A stretch of DNA of 64,000 bases from Bdellovibrionales bacterium. Its GTDB lineage: Bacteria; Bdellovibrionota; Bdellovibrionia; Bdellovibrionales; JAGQZY01. Position numbers and translations under genes: made by a program. Shown here one piece after another: positions 1 to 8,898 of this stretch; position 1 is the first letter of the stretch, and every line of letters begins with the position of its first letter. The stretch spans positions 1 through 64,000 of the forward strand of contig JAIEOS010000028.1 of the NCBI GenBank assembly GCA_019750295.1, written 5' to 3'. The notes under the pieces were generated by a model that made no database searches, was not told the origin of the DNA, and was given only the letters and a program-made list of their open reading frames with translations.

Positions 1-79
1 TTAAGGTTCCAGGTTCCTAAAAGACAAAGGCAAATCACTTGGTGATTTGCCTTTGTCTTTTAGGAACCTGGAACCTTAA
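1..79. repeat. Perfect 38-bp inverted repeat with 3-nt loop
   Basis: Bases 1-38 and 42-79 are exact reverse complements around the loop TTG. Inside each arm a short unit (AGGTTCC) occurs twice in a row. It lies 8 bases past the stop codon of the leftward ferritin-like gene, so the transcript would end in a very long hairpin. It could be an oversized terminator, an RNase III target, or a palindromic mobile repeat. It begins at the first base of the window, so it may extend further left. Confidence 0.9.
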
Positions 80-87
80 TAACCTAG

Positions 88-510
88 CTATTTGGGGGAG
101 CGAAGCATTTTTTCGACTTCGGAGATGTGGGCCTCTTCCTCGGTGATCATCTTGCGAGCGAACTCTTCGAGGGCCACGCGCTCGTCTTTTACGACTTTTA
201 AAAGTTCGTAGTAATGAGAAAGCTGAATCTTTTCGTGCTCTAAGCTCTCCTTAAGGATATCAGAGACCGAATGCTTTTCAGTTTCTAGAAGTTTGGCAAT
301 TTTTAAGGAAGGATGACCATTAAGGGTAGTAATGTGCTCCCCCGCCTCTTCCGCATGCTGCAAGGACTCGTGCGCCTGATCACGAAGCCATTTAACGATG
401 GGAATACGGTTGTTGCCGTAAACCATTAATGAATAGTGAGTGTAACGAATCACTCCGGCCAGCTCGTGCTCGAGGATGTTGTTCAACAGTTTAATGATTT
501 TCTCTTCCAT
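88..510 (-). CDS. Ferritin-like / bacterioferritin-type iron storage protein
   Basis: 140 residues, almost entirely helical, with the ferritin-like spacing of metal ligands: an early E-H-E-L-A-G segment near residue 14, an E-S-L-Q-H-A-E-E segment near 48-55, and E-E-E-A-H-I near 123-128. These fit a di-iron four-helix bundle of the ferritin/bacterioferritin/Dps superfamily, which oxidises Fe(II) and stores it in the cytoplasm. The start follows a strong GGAGG site 5 bases upstream. A good promoter and Fur-like repeats sit directly upstream, and iron-uptake genes follow. It is shorter than classical bacterioferritin (about 158 residues), so the exact subfamily is unsure. Confidence 0.85.
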   Translation of the reverse strand: MEEKIIKLLNNILEHELAGVIRYTHYSLMVYGNNRIPIVKWLRDQAHESLQHAEEAGEHITTLNGHPSLKIAKLLETEKHSVSDILKESLEHEKIQLSHYYELLKVVKDERVALEEFARKMITEEEAHISEVEKMLRSPK

Positions 511-537
511 AGGTCCTCCGTGTGTCTTTACCCGATC

Positions 538-566
538 ATAGTAAAAGCATACCTGGCGATTATCAA
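538..566 (-). promoter_or_regulatory. Sigma-70-type promoter of the ferritin-like gene
   Basis: On the minus strand TTGATA (566-561) is followed after exactly 17 bases by TACTAT (543-538). Transcription would start near 531, leaving a 20-base leader that holds the GGAGG ribosome site. This is the best housekeeping promoter match I found in the window. Confidence 0.65.
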
Positions 567-604
567 TTCATTTTCAACTCATTTTCATTGAGAATGCATT
601 TCAC
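562..604. promoter_or_regulatory. Fur-like repeats overlapping the ferritin promoter
   Basis: On the minus strand the motif GAxAAT recurs with an 11-base period (GAAAAT, GAAAAT, GATAAT). The last copy overlaps the -35 hexamer, and an oppositely oriented ATTCTC lies at the far end. Fur boxes are built from GATAAT hexamers in direct and inverted array, so an iron-responsive operator fits the gene and its neighbours. The match is approximate. Confidence 0.4.
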
Positions 605-646
605 TAAATAACTACGTTTAAAACGATCTGAGCCACAAAATGCTAA

Positions 647-1570
647 TTATTTCCCCAGCATTTTCTCAGAAAAAGACTGACGGTGTCCGTCACTCAAACC
701 GAACTTGAGACGAGTCTGAACCGTTTTGGATTCGACCAAAGTTCCCAAAGTTCGATCCCAAATCGATAGCGACACTCCAAAATTTTTGTCGTAATGCCGG
801 GGATCTGTCGAGTGGTGAATCTGATGCTGCTTTGGACTGATAAATATTTTTTCCAACGGACCAAAAGAAAGTGGAATATGACTGTGACGGAGGTTGCTCG
901 CTAAAATATTAAAGGTAAATCCAAAAAAATTAATTCCTAAAACTGTAAAAACGTTGAACTGACTTTCGAATAAAAAAATAAAAATCCCAATCATCACCCC
1001 GGCAGAAAAACTATTCCTCACCGCGGACATGGCGGACTCGAGGGGGTGGGCGCGGTATAACGTGATCGGCGTCAAGATACGAGCCGAGTGATGAGTTTTA
1101 TGAAATCTCCAAAGAAAGGGAATCTTGTGCATTAATAAGTGATGAAAGAATCTTAAAAAATCATCGAACACGAAAGCTAGAATTGTAAAACAAAGCAAAT
1201 TGATGGGACTAGAAGGGAGACCAATCATCTCTTGATCATTCAATTTTAAAAGTAAGCCCACCGTTCCTTGAGAGAAACGAAAGCTAAAATCTAAAAACGG
1301 AATAAATAACAAGACCTTTAAAATGCTGTTAAAAAAATAAACTTTGTAATCGAGCTGGGTCGATCGGTTCCACCAGTACCGTTTACGAAAAACTAAACTG
1401 CAAGCGCGTTTTATATTCTTTCGAAGGTCAAGTTCACGAGCCTCTATACAAATCGCAACGACAATAAAAAAAAGTGAAAATAAAAGATTTAAATGAAAGA
1501 GTCGAGAGCCGGGATCATCAATCGGAACGAGAAAGCGATCAAACCACTGAGAGATCGAGTTAGAAGACAT
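647..1570 (-). CDS. Membrane fatty acid hydroxylase / sterol desaturase family protein
   Basis: 307 residues with several membrane segments (about 25-45, 85-105, 125-145, 190-215). The three histidine clusters of the integral-membrane di-iron hydroxylase family are present: H-H-L-L-M-H near 142, H-K-T-H-H near 157, and H-Q-I-H-H near 248. Members hydroxylate or desaturate lipids using O2 and two irons; the substrate cannot be read from the sequence. Its start overlaps the end of the TonB receptor gene by 11 bases, making it the last gene of the iron operon. That is an unusual place for a lipid enzyme and may mean iron-dependent lipid remodelling. Confidence 0.8.
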   Translation of the reverse strand: MSSNSISQWFDRFLVPIDDPGSRLFHLNLLFSLFFIVVAICIEARELDLRKNIKRACSLVFRKRYWWNRSTQLDYKVYFFNSILKVLLFIPFLDFSFRFSQGTVGLLLKLNDQEMIGLPSSPINLLCFTILAFVFDDFLRFFHHLLMHKIPFLWRFHKTHHSARILTPITLYRAHPLESAMSAVRNSFSAGVMIGIFIFLFESQFNVFTVLGINFFGFTFNILASNLRHSHIPLSFGPLEKIFISPKQHQIHHSTDPRHYDKNFGVSLSIWDRTLGTLVESKTVQTRLKFGLSDGHRQSFSEKMLGK

Positions 1571-3764
1571 AGGAGAAGCCTACCATAAAGCTCTGCGGCT
1601 TTCCAGGTCGGGCTCCAAATGGTCTTAACGAGACAAGATAATCTCTACTCAGAAGATTGTCGACTCGAGCAAAAATTTGGCTGTGTTTGTCCACCTGGTA
1701 ACGACCGGCCCAGTCCACGATCCCGTAAGCCGCAATGCTACGGCGACCTTCCGCTGCGCTCTGATCCAAAGACTCGCCTTGATAAATAAAAGCGAGTTCT
1801 TGTTTAAATTTTTTGTATTCGGTTCCCGCGGTAAATGTGTACTGAATCTGAGGGACATAGGGAAGCGGATCCCCAGAGCGCACAGCTCCCACACCCCATT
1901 CCGCAGTGTTTGAATTAAAATTATTTCTAAATTCTGCATTGAGAAGTGTAGCATTCAACTGCACAGGAATTTGCAGATTTTGAATGCGAAATCTTTGAGA
2001 AAGCCGAGCTTCAAGCCCTCGGATCGCCGCCTGACCCCCATTGAACTGTTGGTCTAACTGGTTGGCGGCACAACCCGTGGAGGCCGTACAGGTTCCGGTG
2101 ATATTACTGTAATCGTTGTAGAAGGCGACCATTTCTGCCTGTGAGTCGGCATCGGCAGAGATAAATTTCATTCCGACTTCGTAATTTACACTTCGCTCTT
2201 GAGCTTCGCTGCCATTGTCATTGAGGCCAGCAACACTCACACCGCGATTCACACTTCCCTTGAGAGACCATAAGTCGGTCAATTTATAAAGAACTGCCGT
2301 TCCCGGAGCAAAAACAGAACTACTTCGCTCGATATCTGCACCATTGAGTGCGTCCTGGAATCTATAATCCACTTTTTCGGCTCGACCCAGAGCCGTGAAT
2401 ACCCACTTGCCCCAACTGAGATTCTCTACGACGTGGGCCGTTAGCGCTGTCGCCGAGTTTCTGTTGATCGCATTCATCGTTACCGGATCCCCCGTCGGAG
2501 CCAACGCCCCCGCAGACATTTGAAAGAGATTCCGAGTGTGATTTCTCTTAATTTGATCCTGATGAAAGCGGAGACCCACTTCGATATCGTGACGGGTCTC
2601 GCCCCATTCGTACTGGGCATTCCAACGCGTCTGAGCTCCTTGACTGTAGAAAGTGCGCTGGTTGCCCAGGATCACGATATCGCCGGCACCGTTGAGCGCC
2701 GAGGCAGAATCTTCCACGCCCGCCAGAATATTAAAGTACTGCTGGTTGTTCGCTGGATTATTAATGGTGTTAAAAAAATTGGGGGCCTGACTCCCGCGAA
2801 AACTATCCGCGCGAAACCACAGTCGCTCAAAATCATGGCGATATAGCGTCGATTTGATTTGAGATTCTGGACTCGATTGATAAACATGTTCTAAATGAAC
2901 TTTGGTATGCTGCCACGTCATCTCGTCGAGAGCGGACGAAGCATATCGGCGGTAGGGAGTGCTATTGATGTCTTGGGCCGATAAGCCGAGATAGGTCTCA
3001 TTGGAATCCTCGTCCTCGTAACCCAACCGGAACTCCACAGAGTTTTTTCCCGAAGACCAACGTAATTTTCCCTGAATGTCATTTTTAACAAAACCGACGT
3101 CACCACCACCATCAAGCTGTTTAAATCCGTCGGACGAGTTTCGACCCGCGAATACATTGTAACCGATGTTTCCCACACGGCCGCCGTTCGACAACTTATA
3201 GAGCTGAGTATTAAAAACTCCCGCGGACGCTTCCATCTGTGTGGTTTGCTGACCGGGAATACTTTGTGAGAGGTAGTTTAATGTTCCCCCAATCGAGTTC
3301 GGACCATAGGGCACTGCTGTAAACCCTTTGTAAACTTCCATGGATTCTGTGTGAAGCAAAGACGGGGTATAGTAGGCGGCCGGTGCGGAGTAAGGAGCTG
3401 GTCCAATCAATACGCCATCTTCCATAAAAACGATTTTTTTGGAACGATCAGGATTTGTTCCACGCAAACCGATGTTCGGTCGTAAACCTTGGCCATCCTC
3501 TTCGCGAATGTAAACACCCGCGGATTGCTTGAGGACGCGATTGATATCGGTGTATTTAAAGAGTTCCATTTTCTCTTTACCGATCTTTTGAGGAGTGGAA
3601 GTATTCACAACAAAATCTTCCATTTCGCCCGTAATCACTACGCGGCTCAGTTCATCACTTTGATCGCTGCTGAGATCCTTTAACGAAGTGCGAACTGCGT
3701 CTTGAGCTCCGGAGACGCAGGACCATAAAGTCGCTAAAAGGAATATTTGCGCCAAAGACCGCAT
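1560..3764 (-). CDS. TonB-dependent outer-membrane receptor, FecA-like
   Basis: 734 residues. A signal peptide covers about residues 1-20. A plug domain follows (about 55-165) with the typical V-x-I-R-E-E-D-G and N-I-G-L-R-G-T-N-P-D-R-S pattern and the G-P-N-S-I-G-G-T-L end. The rest is a 22-strand barrel ending in aromatic phenylalanine. Plug wording such as GLRGTNPDRS resembles ferric dicitrate/siderophore receptors of the FecA class. It would import an iron chelate using ExbB/ExbD/TonB energy; exbB/exbD-like genes lie at 55326-56367. The start shares one base with the stop of the imelysin lipoprotein gene, so translation is coupled. The ligand is inferred only from class and operon. Confidence 0.9.
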   Translation of the reverse strand: MRSLAQIFLLATLWSCVSGAQDAVRTSLKDLSSDQSDELSRVVITGEMEDFVVNTSTPQKIGKEKMELFKYTDINRVLKQSAGVYIREEDGQGLRPNIGLRGTNPDRSKKIVFMEDGVLIGPAPYSAPAAYYTPSLLHTESMEVYKGFTAVPYGPNSIGGTLNYLSQSIPGQQTTQMEASAGVFNTQLYKLSNGGRVGNIGYNVFAGRNSSDGFKQLDGGGDVGFVKNDIQGKLRWSSGKNSVEFRLGYEDEDSNETYLGLSAQDINSTPYRRYASSALDEMTWQHTKVHLEHVYQSSPESQIKSTLYRHDFERLWFRADSFRGSQAPNFFNTINNPANNQQYFNILAGVEDSASALNGAGDIVILGNQRTFYSQGAQTRWNAQYEWGETRHDIEVGLRFHQDQIKRNHTRNLFQMSAGALAPTGDPVTMNAINRNSATALTAHVVENLSWGKWVFTALGRAEKVDYRFQDALNGADIERSSSVFAPGTAVLYKLTDLWSLKGSVNRGVSVAGLNDNGSEAQERSVNYEVGMKFISADADSQAEMVAFYNDYSNITGTCTASTGCAANQLDQQFNGGQAAIRGLEARLSQRFRIQNLQIPVQLNATLLNAEFRNNFNSNTAEWGVGAVRSGDPLPYVPQIQYTFTAGTEYKKFKQELAFIYQGESLDQSAAEGRRSIAAYGIVDWAGRYQVDKHSQIFARVDNLLSRDYLVSLRPFGARPGKPQSFMVGFSYVF

Positions 3765-5098
3765 TAGTCGTTATCTCCCTGATGCGTGAGAGGGGCATCG
3801 AGCGACAGAATCGTCAGGACATCGATCTTAAACGTATTGGCTACGGACCGAATATTGGCGTAGAGATGACAAAGAGGCTCGACGGGATTATCTATAGTTG
3901 TGGCCGCACAAGCTCCCACGTCCATCTTTAGGATCTGTTCCCACAAATTGCCTTGTTGGGAAACCTTCTGAACTTCATCGATATTGCTAAGAAGAATCGA
4001 ATCCATTTTGGCGACCACTTCGGGATGGCCCTTTGTCGCCAAATAGTCGTCGAAGCCAAAGGCCTTTTTGCTTTTGTTCGTGGATCCATAAAGAATGGCT
4101 CTAAATCCGGCGAGCTGGGTTGAAATCGCAGGGAAAGCTAAACCTGACCAAATATGCTCCACAGCATCGGGACATTTTTGTTCGGCAGCGATGCATTCTT
4201 TTTTATTCTTTCCGAGCGGAACTCCAAGTTTAGAATCTTTAATTTTTTCGATGGAAAACAAAGAATCGGTTAAGGCATTTACCGCTGCCTTCGCGGAAGG
4301 GTATCTAGCCCCCGGCGAATTCTCAACGAGAGTTCTCGTAAAATTCGCATTCTCGGGATCCCACGCCGCCCAAAGTTCCTGCGACTTCTGATAGACATCA
4401 TCGGCAAGAGCTAAAGCCCGATCACAGCGATCCTTCGTGCGTTGTTGAGGAGTTCTTTTTAACCACTCAACGACATTTTTATTTAAAGGAATTTTGAGAT
4501 TGCACTTTTCGGACTGAGGAGGCGTGAACAATAGATACTCTAAAGCGCCTAACCCCTTCCGGTTATTGATCGTCAGCAAAGGTTGTTGCTTCGTCAGCGC
4601 TAAAGTCGCAACATCGTTATCGATACTGCACGTATTTATGAAAGGCCAAGAGTAAATATTATCGGCGTAGTAACGACCATTATCCGTTAGTGGACCGATG
4701 GGTGCCGCATCGACCAAGTGATAGGCCAGCATCGCCTGTGTCCACTGGTTTTTGACAGCAGTCTCCGAAGCCGCGTTGACAACGCCATTCTCCAGCTCAT
4801 CGCAGTAATCCGACAAACGACTTTTAAGGAGAGCCGCCTGGAGATTAAATTCACGAACATTTTTCGCGATGATGTTGATACCAATATTCACCAACATCTT
4901 CTCTTCGCTAAACTCCCCTTCATTAGGATTCTGAAGATTCGCAGGGAGAGGATTCTTTACATCTTGGAACCCGAACCCAGGCTTACTGGGAACCGCTGGG
5001 GGAAGTGCGGCCATTTGGTCACTGGTATAATCACTGCAAGAGGACAAGTTGCTCATGCTGACGACTAAAATCAATTTTAAAAATGACTGCAACTTCAT
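3764..5098 (-). CDS. Imelysin-family (COG3489-type) lipoprotein
   Basis: 444 residues with a lipobox (L-S-S-C near residue 21), so a lipid-anchored periplasmic protein. The core matches the imelysin/insulin-cleaving-peptidase-like fold linked to iron uptake in many Gram-negatives. Where most imelysins carry GxHxxE, this one reads G-L-G-A-L-E-Y-L-L-F near residue 184. The Glu is kept but the His is replaced by Gly, as I recall for the COG3489 branch. It lies 24 bases after the iron-binding protein and touches the TonB receptor gene. A periplasmic step in iron uptake is likely; peptidase activity is doubtful. Confidence 0.8.
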   Translation of the reverse strand: MKLQSFLKLILVVSMSNLSSCSDYTSDQMAALPPAVPSKPGFGFQDVKNPLPANLQNPNEGEFSEEKMLVNIGINIIAKNVREFNLQAALLKSRLSDYCDELENGVVNAASETAVKNQWTQAMLAYHLVDAAPIGPLTDNGRYYADNIYSWPFINTCSIDNDVATLALTKQQPLLTINNRKGLGALEYLLFTPPQSEKCNLKIPLNKNVVEWLKRTPQQRTKDRCDRALALADDVYQKSQELWAAWDPENANFTRTLVENSPGARYPSAKAAVNALTDSLFSIEKIKDSKLGVPLGKNKKECIAAEQKCPDAVEHIWSGLAFPAISTQLAGFRAILYGSTNKSKKAFGFDDYLATKGHPEVVAKMDSILLSNIDEVQKVSQQGNLWEQILKMDVGACAATTIDNPVEPLCHLYANIRSVANTFKIDVLTILSLDAPLTHQGDND

Positions 5099-5122
5099 AA
5101 ATAACCTCGAATCCTTAATTCA

Positions 5123-6118
5123 TTAAAGGTAATCCACTTCGATCATTAATTTGCGAGCGTCTTCCACTTTCTGACCCATCACCGTCCAAGGAGTGGTGTC
5201 CGCCTTAAAAGTTCCGAAATCTTTAACCAAAGTTGGCGGGACTAAGTTGGCTTTTGCAGGAAAGTCGAAATGCTCTTTGGTTAAAAAGATTTGGACGTCA
5301 TCCGACAGAAAGAACTCGACGAGCTGAGTGGCCAACGCCTGTTGCTTGGTCGATTGACTAATACCCGCACCAGTCCCATTGGTGTGAACACCTGTTTTGT
5401 CTTGGTTTAAATATTTAATCTTAATCGGAAGGTTTGCTGTTTGCGGATTTCCTAAAAGAAGTCCGAGATAGTAGCTGTTGGTGATCCCAAGGAGACAACC
5501 GTCTTGCCCCATTCCAATGGCATTTAAAATCTGATTGTCGCTGGTATAGAACTTATCCTGGGCTCGGTTCGCGACCAAACCTTTTACGATTTCTTTGGCT
5601 TTGTCGTAACCGTCGGTCACGATCATGTTGGCGACAAACGCTTCGTTGTAAGCGGACTTACTGGTGCGAATGCAAAGAGTTCCCGCCCAATTGGGATGAG
5701 CCAGATCTTCGTAGCTATTGATGGAGCTCACATCCACACCCGCTTCATAAACTAAGGTGCGTGCACGGTATGTGATGGCAGTCCAAAGATTTTGAGGATC
5801 TCTCATGGCTGGTAAAACTTGCGACTTGACCACCTGAGAGGTCATCGGTGCAAAGAAACCTTTCGCTGCGAGATCGGTAAGATAAACTAAGTCTTTCACG
5901 AAAATCACATCCGCCGGGCTGTTGGCGCCCTCGGACTGCAGTTTCTTTAGCATGTCGCCATAACCTAACTCGACGATTTGGACCGTGGTCCCCGTCTTTG
6001 CCTTAAACTGGTCTGCGATCACTTGCATACGTGCTGCAGGACGATCGGTGTAAAGTACCAGATCTGCCGTAGCGTTCATTGTGAAAAGAAGCGTGAATAC
6101 GGAAATTAAAAACTTCAT
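5123..6118 (-). CDS. Fe(3+) ABC-transporter substrate-binding protein (FutA/FbpA type)
   Basis: 331 residues with a signal peptide cleaved near residue 18 (ATA-DLVLYTDR). Family 1 periplasmic iron-binding protein features include L-V-L-Y-T-D-R-P at the mature N-terminus, A-D-V-I-F-V-K-D near 88-95, and a pair of tyrosines in T-N-S-Y-Y-L-G-L near 215 where FbpA/FutA proteins hold ferric iron. First gene of the leftward iron operon. No permease or ATPase gene is adjacent, so it must either use a transporter encoded elsewhere or hand iron to the imelysin/receptor system. Confidence 0.85.
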   Translation of the reverse strand: MKFLISVFTLLFTMNATADLVLYTDRPAARMQVIADQFKAKTGTTVQIVELGYGDMLKKLQSEGANSPADVIFVKDLVYLTDLAAKGFFAPMTSQVVKSQVLPAMRDPQNLWTAITYRARTLVYEAGVDVSSINSYEDLAHPNWAGTLCIRTSKSAYNEAFVANMIVTDGYDKAKEIVKGLVANRAQDKFYTSDNQILNAIGMGQDGCLLGITNSYYLGLLLGNPQTANLPIKIKYLNQDKTGVHTNGTGAGISQSTKQQALATQLVEFFLSDDVQIFLTKEHFDFPAKANLVPPTLVKDFGTFKADTTPWTVMGQKVEDARKLMIEVDYL

Positions 6119-6206
6119 AAGATGGCCCTCTCTCTTGCATTGTTGATGACTTGGTTTTAGCTCGAGCGAATTTGAAAGGTCAAAGAATCGAGGTTAAAAG
6201 CATCAA

Positions 6207-6229
6207 TTGAAAATCCAATGATTTTCCAA
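6207..6229. promoter_or_regulatory. Fur-like inverted repeat between divergent iron operons
   Basis: TTGAAAATC, four bases (CAAT), then GATTTTCCAA: a near-perfect inverted repeat with 7-bp exact arms, built from GAAAAT/ATTTTC units. It lies midway between the starts of the iron-binding protein (leftward) and the imelysin gene (rightward), where one operator could control both. A second AT-rich GAAAAT copy follows at about 6241. The regulator identity is inferred. Confidence 0.45.
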
Positions 6230-6331
6230 ATGAAAAGCATATGAAAATCGAAAGGCTATGAGCCTCAGTTCTCAGTTAGTTTTCAAATTTATGTCATTGG
6301 TTTTTCACAACAAAAATTAATCGCGCAATCT

Positions 6332-6358
6332 TTGACCCCCAGGCCATTCACCTATATC
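6332..6358 (+). promoter_or_regulatory. Possible promoter of the imelysin operon
   Basis: TTGACC at 6332-6337 is followed by TATATC at 6353-6358 (15-base spacer; TATCCC at 6355 gives 17). It would put transcription start around 6365, just before the ribosome site AGGAGAG at 6371-6377. The hexamer match is fair and the spacing is not ideal. Confidence 0.3.
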
Positions 6359-6383
6359 CCAGCCCCACACAGGAGAGAAATTC

Positions 6384-7508
6384 ATGAAAAATTTAACAAT
6401 GCTTGTGAGTCTAGTGGCGTGCACCCTTCTTATAGGAAATGCGTCTCTCGCTCAAAAATCGACCCAGTTACCGCCAGTTCCAGGCCAACAGATCGTCGTC
6501 GCCTACGCCAAGATGGTTTCAGAAACCTACGCCAACGCTCTCAAAGCCGGAAGAGATTTAGAGAAAGCTCTTCAAGAGTTTATTAAAAAACCGAACGAAG
6601 CCACTCACACAGCGGCCAAAAATGCTTGGATCGCTGCGAGAACCGCATACTCACCCACCGAAATCTATCGTTTTTACGGCGGACCCATTGATGACGATGA
6701 TGGCCCAGAGGGTTCGCTCAATGCTTGGCCTCTGGACGAAGTTTACATCGACTATGTGGTCGGATCTCCAAATTCGGGCATCATAAATGATCTGGCCAAT
6801 TATCCGCAAATCACCGCTGAACTCTTAAAAGCCCTTAATGAAAAAGAGGGCGAAAAAAATATCTCCACGGGATTCCATGCGATTGAGTTTCTTTTATGGG
6901 GTCAAGATCTCAGCTTGAATGGGCCCGGAAAACGAAAATACACCGACTACGTTAAGGGACAAGGAAAGAATGCCGAACGTCGCGGGCAATACATAACCGT
7001 GGTCGCACGTATTCTCGTCGATGATCTCGAGTCTTTGGTGACCGACTGGGATCAAAACAATCCTGAATCCTACGGATCACAGTTTATTAAGCCTGAGAAC
7101 ACACAACAGTCTCTGACCAATTTATTAAAAGCAGTTTACAGCATGTCCGCCGAGGAATTGTCTCAGGAAAGAATGTTCGTGGCCTACGATACTCAACAGC
7201 AGGAGGAGGAACACTCTTGTTTTAGTGATACGACTCATATGGACATCTATGATAACTTTATAGGTATTAGAAATGTGTTGAATCTAGTTTTACCCACGGT
7301 GAATTCAAAAAACCCGATGTTGGCTCAAAAAGTCAGCGCCGCTTTAGACACCTTGGAGCAAAAAATTAAAGCGATGCCAAAACCTTTCGATCAGGCTATT
7401 CTCAACGAGCAACAACGCCCTCAAATTTTAGAGATCATCCGCGCCTTAGAAGCTTTGGGTGCAGACACTTTGGACGTCGCCAACTCTTTAGGAATTACGT
7501 TGAAATAA
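6384..7508 (+). CDS. Imelysin-family iron-regulated protein (COG3487/IrpA type)
   Basis: 374 residues, signal peptide (1-23, cleaved after S-L-A). It carries the intact imelysin signature G-F-H-A-I-E-F-L-L-W-G near residue 162, that is GxHxxE, and the W-P-L-D-E motif near 118. Homologues such as IrpA are iron-regulated and sit in the periplasm or envelope. The 1-base gap to the dihaem oxidoreductase gene shows co-translation; the COG3487/COG3488/COG3489 trio found together here is a known conserved association. Whether it binds iron or cleaves peptides is not settled for the family. Confidence 0.85.
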   Translation: MKNLTMLVSLVACTLLIGNASLAQKSTQLPPVPGQQIVVAYAKMVSETYANALKAGRDLEKALQEFIKKPNEATHTAAKNAWIAARTAYSPTEIYRFYGGPIDDDDGPEGSLNAWPLDEVYIDYVVGSPNSGIINDLANYPQITAELLKALNEKEGEKNISTGFHAIEFLLWGQDLSLNGPGKRKYTDYVKGQGKNAERRGQYITVVARILVDDLESLVTDWDQNNPESYGSQFIKPENTQQSLTNLLKAVYSMSAEELSQERMFVAYDTQQQEEEHSCFSDTTHMDIYDNFIGIRNVLNLVLPTVNSKNPMLAQKVSAALDTLEQKIKAMPKPFDQAILNEQQRPQILEIIRALEALGADTLDVANSLGITLK

Positions 7509-7509
7509 A

Positions 7510-8889
7510 ATGGGAACTTACTTTTTATCTTTAGTCTTATTAGGGTTTGCAAGTTGGGCGAACCCTCTGTTGCCGGGAGGTTCCGGCACCACCAAAGATT
7601 TATCCAAAAATGCTTTTAGTCATCCCTTCAACGGAATCACGGTTGAACAAAAAAACCAATTCTTTGTGGGAAACTCCTTCTTTAAAGCCGCCTGGGTTCA
7701 AGCGCCCGCCACCACCGAAGGACGAGATGGTTTAGGTCCGACGTTTAATGCGCGAGCCTGCGCCGCTTGCCACGCTTTTGATGGGCGGACTTCCGCATAC
7801 TTGGATAACGGCGTAGAAATTAAAGTCGGACTCTCGCTGCTCATTCGGTTAAAAACTTTTTCGAAGAATCATTGGGGAGACCATCCGGAATATGGAGGAC
7901 AAATTAATCCCAATGGAGTTCAAGGCGTTCCCGGAGAAATGCAGCCGGTGGTGAGTTTCCTAGAGGAATCTGAAACATATCCCGATGGGTCCTCCTACAC
8001 ATTGAGAAAACCACAATTCACATTTGTGAATGTCTCTCGAAGCGAACTCGATGAGGACACGTTTATTTCCCCTCGTATTCCTCAGCAAATTATTGGATTA
8101 GGTCTCATCGACTCGATCAACGAAACGGACATCACGTCTCAGGCTGACGAAAACGATAGTAACCAAGATGGTATCTCCGGAAAAATACCGTGGGCCTATG
8201 ATATGGCTCGGCAACGAGTGACCATCGGTCGCTTTGGGTGGAAATCGGAGCAACCGAATTTACGACAACAAAATCTAGCGGCTTTTTTAGGGGATATAGG
8301 GATCACGTCGTCATTATTCCCCGAGGAGAACTGTCCGTTAGTTCAGATAGAATGCCTCGCAAGCCTCAGTGGTGGTAAGCCCGAAGTGGATAGCACTATC
8401 GAAAATCGTTTAACTCTTTACACCCAACTCGTTTCTGTCCCCGCCGCACGACATGCTGACGAAATTGAATTTCAAAAAGGCTTTGAGCTTTTCAAGTCCG
8501 TCGGTTGCGCCAACTGCCACACTCCCTCCTACACCACAACGGCCGATGCGGAATTTGATGTCCTTCGCGAGCAAAAGATCTATCCGTTTAGTGATTTCTT
8601 ACTCCACGATATGGGAGAGGAACTTTCGGAGGTGAGAGCGCAGCCGTTGAAGAAATCATCGAGCTCCGCCTACGAACTGGCCCGCGAGTGGCGCACACCT
8701 CCCCTTTGGGGAATTGGACTGCTCCAAAAAGTCAACGGCCACGAAGAGCTGATGCACGATGGACGTGCGAACGGTGTCGAAGAAGCGATTCTTTGGCACG
8801 GCGGCGAAGCGTCCGCATCTCGCGAGATGTTTAGAAAGTTAACTCAAGATCAACGCCACGAACTGGTTGAATTTATCAAAAACCTTTAA
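7510..8889 (+). CDS. Dihaem c-type oxidoreductase (DHOR, COG3488)
   Basis: 459 residues with an N-terminal signal peptide (about 1-17). Two CxxCH haem c sites are visible: A-C-A-A-C-H near residue 94 and G-C-A-N-C-H near 337. The R-D-G-L-G-P-T-F-N-A-R-A-C segment just before the first haem is typical of the family. It acts in the periplasm and resembles MauG/peroxidase-type dihaem enzymes. Its constant pairing with imelysins suggests redox chemistry on iron or on its carrier. Translation is coupled to the upstream imelysin gene; the substrate is unknown. Confidence 0.85.
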   Translation: MGTYFLSLVLLGFASWANPLLPGGSGTTKDLSKNAFSHPFNGITVEQKNQFFVGNSFFKAAWVQAPATTEGRDGLGPTFNARACAACHAFDGRTSAYLDNGVEIKVGLSLLIRLKTFSKNHWGDHPEYGGQINPNGVQGVPGEMQPVVSFLEESETYPDGSSYTLRKPQFTFVNVSRSELDEDTFISPRIPQQIIGLGLIDSINETDITSQADENDSNQDGISGKIPWAYDMARQRVTIGRFGWKSEQPNLRQQNLAAFLGDIGITSSLFPEENCPLVQIECLASLSGGKPEVDSTIENRLTLYTQLVSVPAARHADEIEFQKGFELFKSVGCANCHTPSYTTTADAEFDVLREQKIYPFSDFLLHDMGEELSEVRAQPLKKSSSSAYELAREWRTPPLWGIGLLQKVNGHEELMHDGRANGVEEAILWHGGEASASREMFRKLTQDQRHELVEFIKNL

Positions 8890-8898
8890 GGAGAATCC

